Positions 1-12,494 of a stretch of DNA of 64,000 nucleotides are shown here, piece by piece. The translations under genes and the position numbers were made by a program. The notes beneath the pieces are model-generated. The model saw only the letters and a list, made by a program, of their open reading frames with translations, ran no database searches and had not been told where the DNA came from. The DNA comes from Massariosphaeria phaeospora (lineage: Eukaryota > Ascomycota > Dothideomycetes > Pleosporales): positions 682,001-746,000 of the forward strand of contig JAADJZ010000002.1 in NCBI GenBank assembly GCA_011032825.1, given 5' to 3'. Numbering within the stretch: the stretch's first letter is position 1; every line of letters starts with the position of its first letter.

Positions 1-3000
1 GTTAGCGTTATTATTTCTCTAGCATAGCAACTTTAGGACCTAATAGAACGAGTTACTTAAATTAAAAAAACTCTAAACTACGCGAAAGCAAACAACTAGT
101 AGCAAATAGTACTAAATTAATTAATAAGCAACACAAAAGCTATGAACTAAAAGCTAATAACTAAAGCTACTACCTAAGAAGTTCGCGCAGCTACTAACAA
201 TAAGTAAAAAAAGCGAGCTAAATAAGCAAACAACGCAGAAATAACGAAATAACAAAAAAATTACCTTTGCTTTCGATGCGGTTTAGCGATTTACATATTT
301 AATAAATGCGAGCTCGCAGCTCTAAAAAAGCTCGCTACAACTTAAAAAGCAACTTTTAAACTAGTTAAAACAACGGCAAAAGTTAAAGAAGTTTTTAAGT
401 TTAAAAACTTAGAAAACTAAACACTTCTAACCAAAAGCGCAGTTAAAAGTAGTAGAAAAAAAACACGGTTTCTTTATTAAATAAGTTTCTAAAGTTTCGC
501 TAGCGCTAGGTAAATAAAAAACTACTTACAGTACATGCAATTATTAATTAATCTATTTTTGCTTTAGTAATGCTCGACTCTAGGTGCACTACCTATAGTT
601 TTGTTAGCAAAAAGTTTTGTAAAAAAAACTATTTTCTACGTATTTTAGTAAAAGAAAGGCCTATAGTAGGCATTAGCAAATAAGTTGTTAAAGTTACGAA
701 AGCTACTTAGTTTACAATAAACTTAAACGAGTACAACCAAACAGTTTAAGCATACGTTATAACTAAAAATAACGAATACGATATTATTCTAAAACGCTTA
801 TAAATAAACGAAAGCTAAGTAACGCTAGCTTTAGCAAAGAAATTAATTTTTATCTATTTAACTAAAACACGCGTGCAAAGCTAGAAAAGAAAAAAGCTTA
901 AACAAAAGCTTCGGCAATTGTTTACAGCTGCGTTTAGAATAATAATATAGCAGTTTAAAAAAAAGAACTTTAGCGTTAAAATTTTCGCCGCGTTTATAGC
1001 GATTATTTAGAAAGCTTTTTAAACTAAAGTAGTAGTTAACCTACGCCTAACGCTGCTTAACTAGATAAAAAATTAGTATACAACGTTTATATAGTTTAAA
1101 GTTAACAAATTATTTTCTTACCAAAGCATAATAAACTACGGCATTAAACTAATTAAAAAAAACGAAAAGAAAGTAGAAGTTCTATAGAAACTTTTGTATA
1201 ACATGTTTAAAAACAAACTATTAGTCTTGCAAAAGCAGCTTACTGCGTATTTAAATCGCGAGTTTATTAAAGTAAGTTGTTTTTAAGCCGAAGCGCTAGT
1301 GTTGTTTGCAAAAAAATTTAGTAAAAAGCTACGCTTTTGCGTAAACTATTAAGTGCTTAACGCTATTACGAAAAAGAACTAATACTTGCTGCTTTTAATT
1401 TACGAAACTCTAAATTAGATTAGCTAAGCTAAATAGTTTACTAAGCTAAACGTTATCTAGGCTTTTTACAAAGTTCAAATTGCTAAAGAAAACAAGTAAA
1501 AAATAGCTTTCTATACAAAATTTGAATTGTACGAATAAATAGTTTGCTTATTTAGCTTTGCTAACGCTTTAAGTACGTTTTAGCAGTTTATTAACTACAC
1601 TTTGCGTAATTACATTAACGTTAACGCTTTTGCATACTTAAATAATGTACTTATCTACTTTAAAAGTTTTTAAAAAAACTACTAGCAACGTGTTAAAAAA
1701 GTTGTTAACAAGTTAAAAAAAGCAAACTTACAACTTAATATTAAGAAATGCAAGTTTGAAGTAACTAAAACTAAATACTTTAGTTTTATTATCAAAGTAG
1801 GCAAGGAAATTAGCATAGATTTAAAAAAAGTTCGCGCAATGTTTAAATAAAAAGCTTTAGCTTTAGTTAAAAAAGTGCAAAGCTTTGTTAGGTTTGCAAA
1901 CTTTTACTAGCAGTTTATTTGCGCTTTTTCTGCAATTGTTTCTCTACTAACAAAGTTAACAAAAAAAAGCGTTGAATTTTGTTAAAAGCTTAAACAACAA
2001 AAAGCGTTTGACACGCTTAAAAAAAAGTTTATATCTAAGCTATTATTAGCCTATTTTAACTTTAATTTAAAAACCGCTATCGAAGCGAACGCTTTGGAAA
2101 TAGCTACTAAAAAAGCGCTTTTTTAAAAAGCAAAGAACAACTTGTAGCGAGCAGTAGCTTACTTCTTTGCTAAAATGTTACTCGCAAAGTTCAACTACAC
2201 TATTTACAACAAAGAATTAGTAGTAGTAATTAAATGCATTACTAAATAAAAAGCGAAGCTTAAAGTAGTACTAAAGATTATAGTTTACACTAATTACAAA
2301 AACTTTTTATACTTTACTATAGCAAAGTTACTAACAAAGCAATATATTTGCTAAGCAAATATTTTTTTTAAATACAACCTAAAGTTTGTGTACCGCTTTA
2401 AAGCAGCTAATAAAAAAGCAAATACTTTTTTACGAAAGAAGCAGAATTTTTTCTAAAACTAAAACAATGTTTAGCTAAAAAGCTGTAAATTTTAACTTTT
2501 TAAACTAACTAGTGTGTTAAACGAGAATAATATTACAAAAAAAACTTTAAGCGTAATTCGCGCGTTCTCGCTCTACGATACTTTAGTTTCAACGCTAAAT
2601 GTACTTGCTAGTAAGCTTAATGCTTTTTACAAAGCAAATATAACAAAAGCTTTAAAGCAAAATATTTTCTTTTAAATCAAAAGTGCAAGCTTTAAAGAGT
2701 AAAATGCTATAAACTTTAGATAAAATACTGCTAAACAGAAAAAAAATGCTAGCACGAAAAACAATTCTAAGAATAATACAAAAAAGCTGTTCTTAGATAA
2801 ACTTTAAAATAGAAAAGTTTAAAAAAAACAATTTGTACTAGAAAGCTTTAGAAGCTGTAAAGAAAAGCTAAACTAAAGAAAGTACTCGTAAGAAGTTTCT
2901 TTTAGGCCTTTAATTAAAAGCGTTCTTAGCAAACTGCGCTGTTAAAAACAACGCGCTTTTTTATTAAAAAAAGAAATAAGTGCCGAAAACGTATTAACTG

Positions 3001-4700
3001 CGTACTAAATTAATTTTTAAAGCTTACAACTTGCTTATCGCAAAGCACTTTAGCAAAAAAAACACTTACAATATTCTTAAAAGAAATTTCTTCTAGCTAA
3101 AAATAAGCTTAGATATTTAATAGTACATTGCTAACTGCAATGCATATAGACAAGCGAAACTATAGTAGAAAATAAAAAGTAGTTTTTTTCGCTTGCTTTT
3201 CGTTTTGGATAGAATCTAGAAAGAACTTTTTATAAACTTTATTACTAACCTATCGAAAAGCAAAAAGTACACGAATTTGCTAGTAATTACAAACTAGCTT
3301 AGTAAAGATATAATTCTAATTTTTATAGCAAAAATTAACGCTGTCTTTGTAACGAAAGTGTTTTTAAAAAAAGTAGTAGCCTATTACTAGCTACTAAACG
3401 CAATTGTTTTTAATTAAAAAACACAATTTGTAAGTAAATTCTAGAAAACGCTTTGCAAAAAGCTTGAAATCGTAAAACAGCTATCTATAGCTTTTTACCT
3501 AGAAACCAACAGTGCTACCAAAAAAGCAAACTTAACAATTAAGTTAGTTCTAAGACTTTTTGTGCATTAGAACTAAAAGAACTAAGCAGCGCTATGCTTA
3601 ATTGTACAAATCGCAATTTAGAAACAAAAAGTAGTGTTAACAAAAGTAAGCCTTTTCTTTCTACAGCATAGCTACGAAATAGACTCGATTTAGCTCTAAG
3701 CAAAGAAAAAAGCGAATACGCTTTACTAAGCAACTCTAGACTCTAAGCGAAGCGCAGCGAAAATAGCTAAAAAGTTAAAAAAAGTTATTAACTTCGCGCA
3801 AGCTGCTATAGCGAAGGCTTAATAGAAGCAAAAAAAACAAGCAAATTAACATAAAAAAAAAGCGCTTTTGCTTTGAGTAGAAAACAAAGTTTAGTTGTAG
3901 TATAGCAAAAACATCTTTAATAAGCGCTTAAGTAAAAAACTTAACTAGAAAAACAGCAAGTATACGGTTTTAAAAGTTAAATCTCTAAGCAATGTCGTTT
4001 TAAATACTCTACTAGAAATAAATCCAATATTTCTAATAAATAAACTAAAACTTGCGGCAAATAATTCGCTAGAGAGATAAAAAACTTTTAACTAAAAACT
4101 AAGCAGCATTATATTAGAAAGCGAGCAAAAGTAGTTTGTTAAACGCATTACGAGAAAACGCTAGAAAGTAGTTAAAAAAATAGTAGCTTAAGTATCTCGT
4201 AAAATAGACTAGCTATAACTAGCTTACATAGAAACTAGCGCTAGAACTTAAAAACACAAAAGCTTTATCTACCTAGCAAAAAATTTCGGCAGCTTACTAG
4301 AACGCTAGTAGAAAATTGCTAAAAAACTTTTGAAACGGCACGCTTTTAGAAAGAACGCTAAGGCGCTAACAAAGTAAGTAAATTGCTACAAACTAAAGAA
4401 AAAAGCTTATGTAATAAGCTAGAAGCTTTATAAATTGCTTTAATTGTAGAACTTTAGTAAATTTCAAAGCTAATACATAGCGCTTAGGTAAGCTTCGCAC
4501 TTTTCTAAGTAAACTTCGCAAGCTCGCTAGCTTAGTATATTAACGATATATTGCTTGCAGCTACAAACGCTTTAGGTTTTTAGTAGAGTATTAATAGCTA
4601 CTTAGCGAGAAGTATATAGAGTTGCTTCGCTTTTGCTGTAAATAAACTTTATCGAATTTATTACATTTTTTATCTAGAACTTGCTTTTCTAAGCGATTCT
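1..4700 (+). mobile_element. Ty3/gypsy LTR-retrotransposon pol remnant, heavily C-to-T mutated, left end outside window
   Basis: Reading the + strand through many in-frame stops gives a recognisable gypsy pol in the usual order: reverse transcriptase (about 1,400-1,900), RNase H (about 2,040-2,300), integrase zinc region (about 3,040-3,150) and integrase core (about 3,200-3,550). The RT active-site tetrad reads YLNN at 1,635-1,646, where the family has YLDD. In the integrase zinc region the Cys pair reads C-N-A-Y, so the second Cys is Tyr. The integrase core keeps a FITNLSKSK-like stretch and an ATKKAN stretch typical of the DDE core region. A possible degenerate chromodomain lies around 4,140-4,290. 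Nearly all changes from the expected residues are G-to-A or C-to-T, as in repeat-induced point mutation. No LTR could be paired for this copy because its left end is outside the window. It cannot encode functional protein. Confidence 0.85.
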
Positions 4701-4720
4701 CTTTTATTAAAACTCTTTTT
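4405..4720. repeat. Inverted repeat A, partner at 14,180-14,470
   Basis: This stretch, at the 3' end of the first gypsy remnant, matches the reverse complement of 14,180-14,470 over about 280 bases by eye. One clear shared block is the one containing ttgctttaattgtagaac and its counterpart near 14,430. Differences are mostly transitions. It probably represents another, truncated copy of the 3' end of the same gypsy family in opposite orientation. Confidence 0.7.
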
Positions 4721-5250
4721 AGATATTACTAAAAGTAATTGCTGTATTATAGACGCGTATAAAGCATAGTAGAAACTTAAGTTTTATAATATAAATAATC
4801 TAGTTGCGTATAAAATCTTCGGCTTAGCGCTCGTACGCTTTTTTTAAAAAAGCAAAACAACTTACATTAAGAAGCTGTAGAAAGTACAATAAGTGCAAAA
4901 GCATGTAAATAGTAATAATCTTGTTTTTCTTGTAGTACTGCTAGAAATCAAGCGAGTTGTAGCTTTTATAGCTGTTAATAATAAAGAGCTAATAAGCGCT
5001 TACAACTTTTCTTTTTGTATACTTATTAAAGTGCTTTAACTACTACAGCTTAAGTTTATTTATTGTCTAGCCGTTTTTAGAAACTGCAATAACCTAGTTT
5101 CAAAGTAGATTTTTTTTCTTGTACTAAGCAAAGAGGTAATAGCAGCTTTTAAAAATAATAAAAAGTAAAATAGCTTACTTTGTTGCGTTAATGCTTTGGA
5201 TAACTATTGTTTACTTTCTATTACTTTGCTGTATTGCCTTTAGCCGTTCT

Positions 5251-5772
5251 TATTTTTCTAAAGCTATAACAACTGCTTTAGTTAATATCTAGCTTATTAT
5301 AAAGCTTAACTTGTTAAAGTTATACGTATTTTTATTCTAGATACTATACTTAGCTTTTATGTTAGCTACTAGGCGAAACTAGCTCTAAATAACTTTTAAA
5401 TTCTCGCAAAGCGCTTTTTTGTAATTGTACTTGTAATTAAACTTTATTGTAAACTTAGAGCAGTGCTTAACCTACGTACTAAGCTAGTTTAAGCTAACTT
5501 AGCTTAGATTGCGCTTTGCGCGCAAAGAATTGGCTATATTAGCTATAGCTGCAAGCTTAAAGAAAAATTCGCGCGTAATAAGCTTAAGTATATGCTCAAC
5601 AACTACTTTCTTTTTAAGCTTAGTTAGATTTTTTGATTTAAGCTAGCAATTTGCTTGTAAAAGCTATTTAGCGCGTTAATTGCTTAGTGTTGTATAAAAA
5701 ACATTGTAGATAGCTGCAGCGCGTTGCTAAAATAGTGTTGCGTTTTGTTTAAAAGCTTAAAAAGCAAGCTAT
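5251..5772. repeat. Repeat X, left part, split by the nested gypsy element
   Basis: The bases match the reverse complement of about 14,690-15,200. Together with 12,338-12,473 this makes one repeat of about 650 bases, interrupted at 5,772/12,338 by the LTR element. The partner copy at 14,560-15,200 is uninterrupted. What class X belongs to (solo LTR, long inverted terminal repeat, other) cannot be decided by eye. Confidence 0.7.
5768..5772. other. Target-site duplication, left copy (gctat)
   Basis: Five bases before the left LTR read gctat. The five bases after the right LTR (12,338-12,342) read gctgt. The uninterrupted partner repeat near 14,690 has gctgt once, so the left copy carries one G-to-A change made after insertion. 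Confidence 0.8.
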
Positions 5773-6196
5773 TGTAAAGGCTAAGCGAACTTGAAAGAGT
5801 TGTTTATCAAGCTTAAGTTGGTTCTTAGAGAATAAGTAAGTTCGATAGACTAAGAAAGTTGTATAGCGTTTAATACTAAGGCAGTAGCAAGCTTCGTTCT
5901 GCAAAGAGTATAGAAGTTAAAGTAAAAGTTAACTTAGGTAATTAAAATTGAAAACGATAAGCTATAAGAGTTTATTGTTTTGACTATATACTAAAAAGTG
6001 TTCTTGTTTATTCTTAAGCGCTTACTTCTAAGCAGTGCTTATTGCCAAGCGCTTATTATTAAGCGCGCTTATTTTTAAGCGCTTACTAGTAAGCAGTTAC
6101 GTAACTAAAGTTTAATTCGCTTGCTGTGTAACTCTATTAGTAGCTTATAACTTAAGCGCTTTGCGCTAAGCCTAGTTGTAATACTAAATCGTAACA
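5773..6196 (-). repeat. LTR, left copy (3' LTR of the - strand element)
   Basis: It begins tgtaaa and ends gtaaca, so the ends are TG...CA. It is 424 bases, the same length as the copy at 11,914-12,337, and alignable along its whole length by eye with scattered transitions. It contains runs of the motif aagcgctta in both orientations. Confidence 0.9.
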
Positions 6197-8322
6197 TTAT
6201 TTTTTTTTTTAATAATTTGTTTTTGAATTGTAGAAGCTGCTTATTTTGTACAAGTAGCTAGAGTTACCTCGCATCTAGTTAGTAGCAACTTGCGATGTTT
6301 TTGTTAACTTATCGTTGCTTTTGTTTTAGCTCTAAAATCTGTTAAGCTAATACACTTGCTAAAATTACTTATAATTATTGTTTCTTGCAAAGCTTAGATT
6401 GTTTTGTTATGCTAGATTTTTGTTTAAAGTGCGCTAAGTGCACGCGTTTAAGTTAAGCATATGTTAACATGTTGTAAAAGTCGTTAGATCGTACTCGTAA
6501 AGAGTATAGAAAGAAAGTAAATAAAAATAAAAAGTTGTTAGCAGAGGTAATAAATTGTTTGCTGCAAAATAAAAAGATTCTAAAGCAAGCAAAAAAGCAA
6601 GCGCGCAAAAAAACTCTTTGTCTTGCGTTAAAAATAAAAGCGTTGAGCGAAACTAAGCTAGCAAAAAAAATTAACTATCCTGCAGCGTTAATTAAAATAG
6701 AGTTTTCGCTTGCAATGTAGGCTACAATAAGCTTAATTAATTCTTTTGTTACTAGCTATAGTGCTTTTAACGATACTATGCTAGGATCTAGTAGCAGTTT
6801 GTAAAATTTGTATTTAGTTTTTATGTATTTTCGCTGTCTAAGTAGCTTAACTATTTAACTAAGTATTTTTCCTAGTTATCTACAACTTAGTGTGCGATAA
6901 TTTTCTTAACTTTAAATTTGTTTTCTTTTTTAGTTTTATAGTAAAAGGTTCGCTAAAGTAGCGTTTGTAGATTAGCTAGTTTTAACAAAAATATATAGAA
7001 TACTAGATAGATTTTTGCGTCTTTAGGCAAGTTTAATTTGTAATTAACTAAGCTTTGTTGTTTTAATATTAAAAATAGTTTAACTTTAACGTTGTTTAGA
7101 CTTTTGCTTGGTTGTTTTGTGCGCAAATTCTTTGTAAAGAAATAAACTCTATTCTCTCTTTTTAGCTAAAGTGCTATTTTTTGTTTTTAGTTAACATATA
7201 AAATGCTTTAGCATTGCGCTATTTTAAGTTTACTTTGTAGTAGCTTATGTGTTTTTTTAAGTTTCTTTACTATTTTTGTAACAGTCTTAGCTTTCGCGCT
7301 TAAAAACGTTTTTTTAAAAAAATATAAGTGTTTTTTGTAATTCGCGTAGTAAAGTGTTTATTTTGTAAACTCTAACAACTTGTTGTTATACGCTAACTAT
7401 GCTATTAAAAGAAACTTTATTTAATTAGTTTGTTGTTTATTGCTGTATATCTTTAGATATGTTTTTATAGTTTAATTTGTTCTTTTTATTTATCTATTTA
7501 TTTGTAAATAATACGCTGTTAATAGCTTGCGTTTTGTTTTAATTGCAGCTAACAGAGTTGTCTAATAGTTTAATGTAAAAAGCTTGTTTTTGTTACTAAT
7601 AATTAATTTGAGTATTTTATAGTATTAGATAAGTTGATTTAAAAAGATAAATTCTAGTTGTTGCGCAGTATACGTATTTTTAAAAAGTACTATTTTTACG
7701 TACTTAGTAAATTAGTTAACTATAACTATAATAGCATTGTAGGCTATTTTTATAGCAAAGTTTTTTAACGCAAGCAATTTTGTTACAAAATTTATAAAAA
7801 TATTAGTTTAAAGCTTATTTAGTAGCTTTAGAGCTTGCATTTTTTTGTATTGTACGTAGGTACTATATTTGTTTTTCTAATAGTTTGCACATTTTTTAAC
7901 AATTGCAGTAACTTTGTTTTTTATTTTGCTAAACTTGTAGTTTTGCTTACTAAGTTTTATTATTTGTGTTATTTTAAAGTAACTATAAACTAAGTAGTTG
8001 TAATGTTGTTGTATAATTGCTTTTTGCAATTTTTTTAAAACTGTAATTGCAGTTTTTAAAAGTACGTTTAGCGTTTTCGCTAGTTTTAGTAATTTGTTTT
8101 AGTTAACTTTAAGTATTGCGGTGTTAATAATTTTTTTTGTTTTAGTAATATTATGTTGTTAGCTAAAAGCGTTAGCTTTGCTGTTATTTTTCTTTAGTGT
8201 GTACATAATTTTAAACTTGTACTAGCCTAGCATTTTTAACTATTAAACTTGTTTTTAGTTAAGTACTTTAGTAGTTGTAAAATTAACTAAGTTTTTGTAA
8301 TCTGTAAATATTGTAAGTTTTA

Positions 8323-8434
8323 AGCAGCTTTTTGCGTATACTCTCTAATGCTATAAGCATGCAACAATAGCTAGCAGCTTTTTGCGTATACTTTCTAATG
8401 CTATAAGCATGCAACAATAGCTAGCAGCTTTTTG
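8323..8434. repeat. 50-base tandem duplication inside pol of the nested element
   Basis: The unit starting agcagctttttgcgtatact recurs with a period of 50 bases (8,323, 8,373, 8,423; 2.2 copies), with a single visible C/T difference between the first two copies. A 50-base insertion shifts the reading frame of pol. Confidence 0.9.
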
Positions 8435-11400
8435 TCGTACACGTTGTATTGTTCTTTAAGTTTTAAAAACTTGCGTAAGTAGTAAGCAATAGAGTGCTAT
8501 CTATTTTTGTGCAGTTAACTAGCACATTCTTTTAGCACAAAATTTAACGCGTTGGTTTTAAAGCGTAAAAGTTGTTTTGCTTAAAATATTTAAAAGCATA
8601 GTAAGCTAATGCTTGCGTTTTCAAGCTATTAAAAAGCTTTTTTTGCTTTTTTGCTTTATGCGAAAGCTATATTTTTTTGCGTAAACTTTGTTAAAAGTAT
8701 AGCAATTTTTAAGTAATCTTTAATAAACTGTTAGTTAAAGTTTAAAAACTTTAAAAAAAATTGTATTTCTTTAACGTTCTTAAGTTGTAGCTATTTTTTA
8801 ACTACTTTAATTTTTTTTTCGCTTATGCGTACTTTGTTTGCTTTTACTACGTATTTAAAAAATGCAACTTTGCGCTTATAAAATTCGCACTTTTTTAGTT
8901 TAAGTTAAAAGTTAAACTTGTTAAAGCATTTTAGTACTGTTTTAACATGTTTAACATAGTTTTTTAAGTTTTAAAATAGATAAAAATGTTGTTTAAATAA
9001 GCAACAACAAAGATATCTAAGTGCATTTTTAACACGTTGTTAATAAGCTTTTAAAATGTTGCTAGAGCATTTGTAAGCTTAAATAGTATAATAGTATATT
9101 CGTAGTATTTGTATCTCGTTTAAAACGCTGTTTTTTATTTTTTACTTTTTTTAATTTTAATAAAGTAGTAACTATCTTGTAGGTTAAGCGCTGTAAAGAC
9201 TTTTGCGTAAAATAATCAATTTTGTAATTCTATAATATTTAGTAAGAAGTATTGATTTTTAACTGTAATGTTGTTGAGTTTTTAATAGTTAACGCATAGT
9301 TTTAGTACGCTGTTTTTTTTTAGTACAAAAATAATTAGGTATTTTGCAGGTAACTGTAATAGTCGTATATAACTTTTTTTTAAGTTATTTTTAATGTAAT
9401 CGCGAAGTGTGTTTAACTTTTTTTTTAATAGTTTATAAATTAGGCTAAAAGTTAGTTGCTTTTTTTTTTGTAAAACGATTTTGTAGTTTTAAAGTTTGTG
9501 TTTTAGTAATGCTTTTGCATCTACTACTTTTTAAAAAAAATATCTAAACTTTTTGTACTTGTAGAGTATTTTTAAAAGTGCGCTAATTTTTTTTTTTACT
9601 TTAACTTGTTAATTTAAAAGCTTTAAGTTAGTATTTGTTAAGTTAAACTTTTGTTTTTTAAAGCTGTCTTTTGTCGATGCAATTATGTTAATTGTTTTTT
9701 TATTTGCTATTAAACTTTGCTAATGCGCAGGCATAGTGTTAAAAGCGCTGTTTTTACAACACTCTAGTAAAAGCGTGTTTTTTTTCTAGTTAATCTAAGA
9801 ATTGTGCTTTTTTAACTAAAAAAGTTTTAAAATAATATTGTAAATAGCTAGTTTAAAGACGTTAAAGGCTAACTTTTTTTAGTATTATTTAATGTGCAAT
9901 AGTACGTTACTTATTTTGTATATAACTACTAGTTGCGCTTGTATAAACTATTTGTTAGTACTAGCTAGTAAATAAAGCTGTTGTTTCTTTAGTAAGTATA
10001 AACTAGCTACAAACACTGCTTAAGCGAAAACAAAGTTATTCTAAGCTTTTATGTTAATTAAGGCTTTTATCAAGTAACTATTAAGCTTTACTAAAAGCTT
10101 AATTTGTTTCGCTAGGTTAATTACGTTAATCTGTTTAACTCTAAAGTTAAGCGTTGCTAGCCTAAAAAAAACTTTGTACTAAATTTGTTAACTTTTTTAA
10201 AAGTCTAATGCTGTGCGCAGTTAGAGTGTAAGCAGGTTTGCTACTAAGCCTAAGTATAGTTGTCGTTTACAAGCATTTACATTGCGAGTAGTTTTGCTAA
10301 GTTGTTTTTTTTAAAAAAGTGTAGTATGTTGCGTTTGTTTTATAAGTAGTATTTGCAAGTGTTGTTTTTACAGTCAAACTACTTTTAAAAGCAAAATTAG
10401 CTTTTTCTTTTAAAAAACTATTCTGTGCTTTGTTTGTTAGAGTAATAAGTTAGATAGTAATTGTAAAAGCACACTGTTTATAACATTTTCGCGTGTTTTA
10501 GATTTTAGTAGTTTAAATAGTACTATAGTTTGTAGAAGTTCGCGTTGTTGCGTTTTTTTTTAAAGCATTGTTAAGATTTTTTTGCTACTTTATTATGCTA
10601 GTGTTTCTTAGTAGCCGATTTGTTTAAATTTAAAAGTAGAATGTTTTTTTTAAAGCGTTTTGTTTTTTTAAGCTTTTAATAGATTCTTTGTTTTTTTTTT
10701 TTTGTAAGCTATTAGTTAAGCTTGTTAAAATATTTTTACACTACTTCGTTGTAATCAAGTACATTGTTTTAAAGTAAAGTATCAAATTAATAGATTCTTC
10801 GTACTTGTTTTTTTTTAGTAATCTAATTTCTATGTTCTGTAGTATTTGGTAGATTTAGTTGCTTATCTAGCAACTTATATTTTTTGTCTATTAAAGAGTT
10901 TAAATCGTTGCAAAGCAATTTTTCTTTAGCTAAACCTATTCTCTTAAGCAATTATTTTCTTTAATTCTTAACATCTATAAAAGTAATTACTTTTTATTTT
11001 TTATTAATACTACTTGTAGTATTAGACAGTACGTTTAACTATTAAACAACTTTGTTTTTTTAATAACAGTTGCTAGAGATGTAGCCTAGTTTGCTACAAT
11101 TATAGCAAGTTCTTGTTTTCTTGCTATACTTTAATTGTTTGTTAATTAGTTTGCTTTTGTTAAAGTTGTTAAAGTGTATAAGTTTGTATTTTTAAGCTAA
11201 GTTGTATACGCTTACTAAGCGCAAGTGTTAAGTTTGTATTTAACGCTAGCTAGTATTAAGTATATAACTTTTGTTGCTTTTTAGTGCGTAGAATTTTGCT
11301 TTGGCTTGCATTTTAATCGCAAGTTCGTACAACTTATTGTTAAAGCAGATTAGTTTTTTAATTAAGTTGTTTAAAGTGTCTGTAGCTGCTCTAAAGCGCA

Positions 11401-11913
11401 TTAGTTTTACTTTAACATTATTTTTTAGCTTTTGCTTGTACATGCGCATAAGTGTCTTGTCGTTCTAGTTAGTTTAAATAGAGTACTATTAAAACAAGTT
11501 AGCGTAGTCTTTAGCTAACTTAGTCTAGCGCATTTGTTAAATAGTTTTTTTTGCAATAGTAAGTTTGTTAGCAATTGCATAAAATTGTTGCAGCTTGTTT
11601 TTAAATACAGCGCGATTTTTGAACATACGTGTAATTATGTTTTTGTTGTTGTTGCTATTTAAATACTTTTTTAAGTAAAGTTAAACTTACTTAAAAGCTA
11701 TTTCTTTTATGTAAAAAGCTATTAAAAATGCCTTGTCAATGTCGTCGACGTAGTTATTTTTAAATATAAAAAAAAAGTTGAACTAGAGTAACTAGTTCTC
11801 TAGCTTTAAGCAATTTTTATAGTAAAAGTTAAGCTTCGCTACTTTCGTACCGCTAGTGCGAGTATAAAGAAAAGTAGTTATTAAAGTATTATTTATCTTA
11901 AAAGTCTTTAATA

Positions 11914-12337
11914 TGTAAAAGCTAAGTAGACTTAAAAGAATTGTTTATTAAGCTTAGGTTAGTTTTTAGAGAATAAGTAAGTTTAATAGACTAAAAAAGT
12001 TGTATAGCGTTTAATACTAAGGCAGTAGCAAGCTTCGTTTTGCAAAAAGTATAAAAGTCAAAGTAAAAGCTAACTTAAGTAATTGAAATTGAAGACGATA
12101 AGCTATAAGAGTTTATTGTTCTAACTATATACTAAAAAGTGTTTTTGCTTATTTTTAAGCGCTTACTTCTAAGTAGTGCTTATTGCTAAGCGCTTATTAT
12201 TAAGCGCGCTTATTCTTAAGCGCTTACTAGTAAGCGGTTACGTAACCAAAGTTCAATTAGCTTGCTATATAACTCTATTAGTAGCTTATAACCTAAGCGC
12301 TTTGCGCTAAGCTTAGTTGTAATACTAGATTGTAACA
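11914..12337 (-). repeat. LTR, right copy (5' LTR of the - strand element)
   Basis: This is the direct repeat of 5,773-6,196, with the same length and the same TG...CA ends (tgtaaa...tgtaaca). The zinc-knuckle-bearing gag region lies next to it on the - strand, so this is the promoter-side LTR. Confidence 0.9.
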
Positions 12338-12473
12338 GCTGTATCTAACGTTCGTTAGAAAAGTTTATTTAGTATTATTGTTAAAGTAATACGTAGAAAG
12401 GTAGTTTTGGTAGAAATTTAGCAAAAGTATTTAGCTAACTTGTGTATTCGGCTAACTCGTAAAGTACGTTATA
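12338..12473. repeat. Repeat X, right part, with right target-site duplication
   Basis: The sequence starts gctgtatctaa, which is the continuation of repeat X after the nested element. The reverse complement at about 14,560-14,700 reads across the insertion point without a break. The terminal 72 bases (12,402-12,473) recur inverted at 12,495-12,566. Confidence 0.65.
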
Positions 12474-12494
12474 GCTTTATTTAAATAACTATTT

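Larger units (their letters stand above)
5773..12337 (-). mobile_element. Full-length Ty3/gypsy LTR retrotransposon (6,565 bases), inactivated by C-to-T mutation
   Basis: Two direct 424-base LTRs bound the element and it is flanked by a 5-base target duplication. Coding runs on the - strand. A gag zinc knuckle lies at 11,066-11,107, reading Cys-X2-Cys-X4-Tyr-X4-Cys, so the expected His is Tyr. Reverse transcriptase reads YLNN at 8,988-8,999 in place of YLDD, followed by an isoleucine-rich stretch typical of the family. A 67-codon open stretch at 11,246-11,449 is a gag remnant that happens to lack stops. The rest has many stops. A 50-base tandem duplication at 8,323-8,434 also breaks pol. The LTR pair is diverged mainly by transitions, as expected when both copies were mutated after insertion. 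Confidence 0.9.

Noticed and set aside
3539..3733. 64-codon frame on the - strand
   Set aside because: It is antisense to the integrase region of the first gypsy remnant.
4140..4290. Chromodomain at the end of the gypsy pol
   Set aside because: The frame has a faintly suitable pattern, but too many positions have changed to claim it as a separate feature.
6535..6720. 61-codon open frame on the + strand
   Set aside because: It lies antisense in the 3' part of the mutated gypsy element and is Lys/Leu-rich only because of AT composition.
11246..11449. 67-codon open frame as an independent gene
   Set aside because: It is on the coding strand of the gypsy element in the gag region, next to the zinc knuckle; it is a surviving gag piece.
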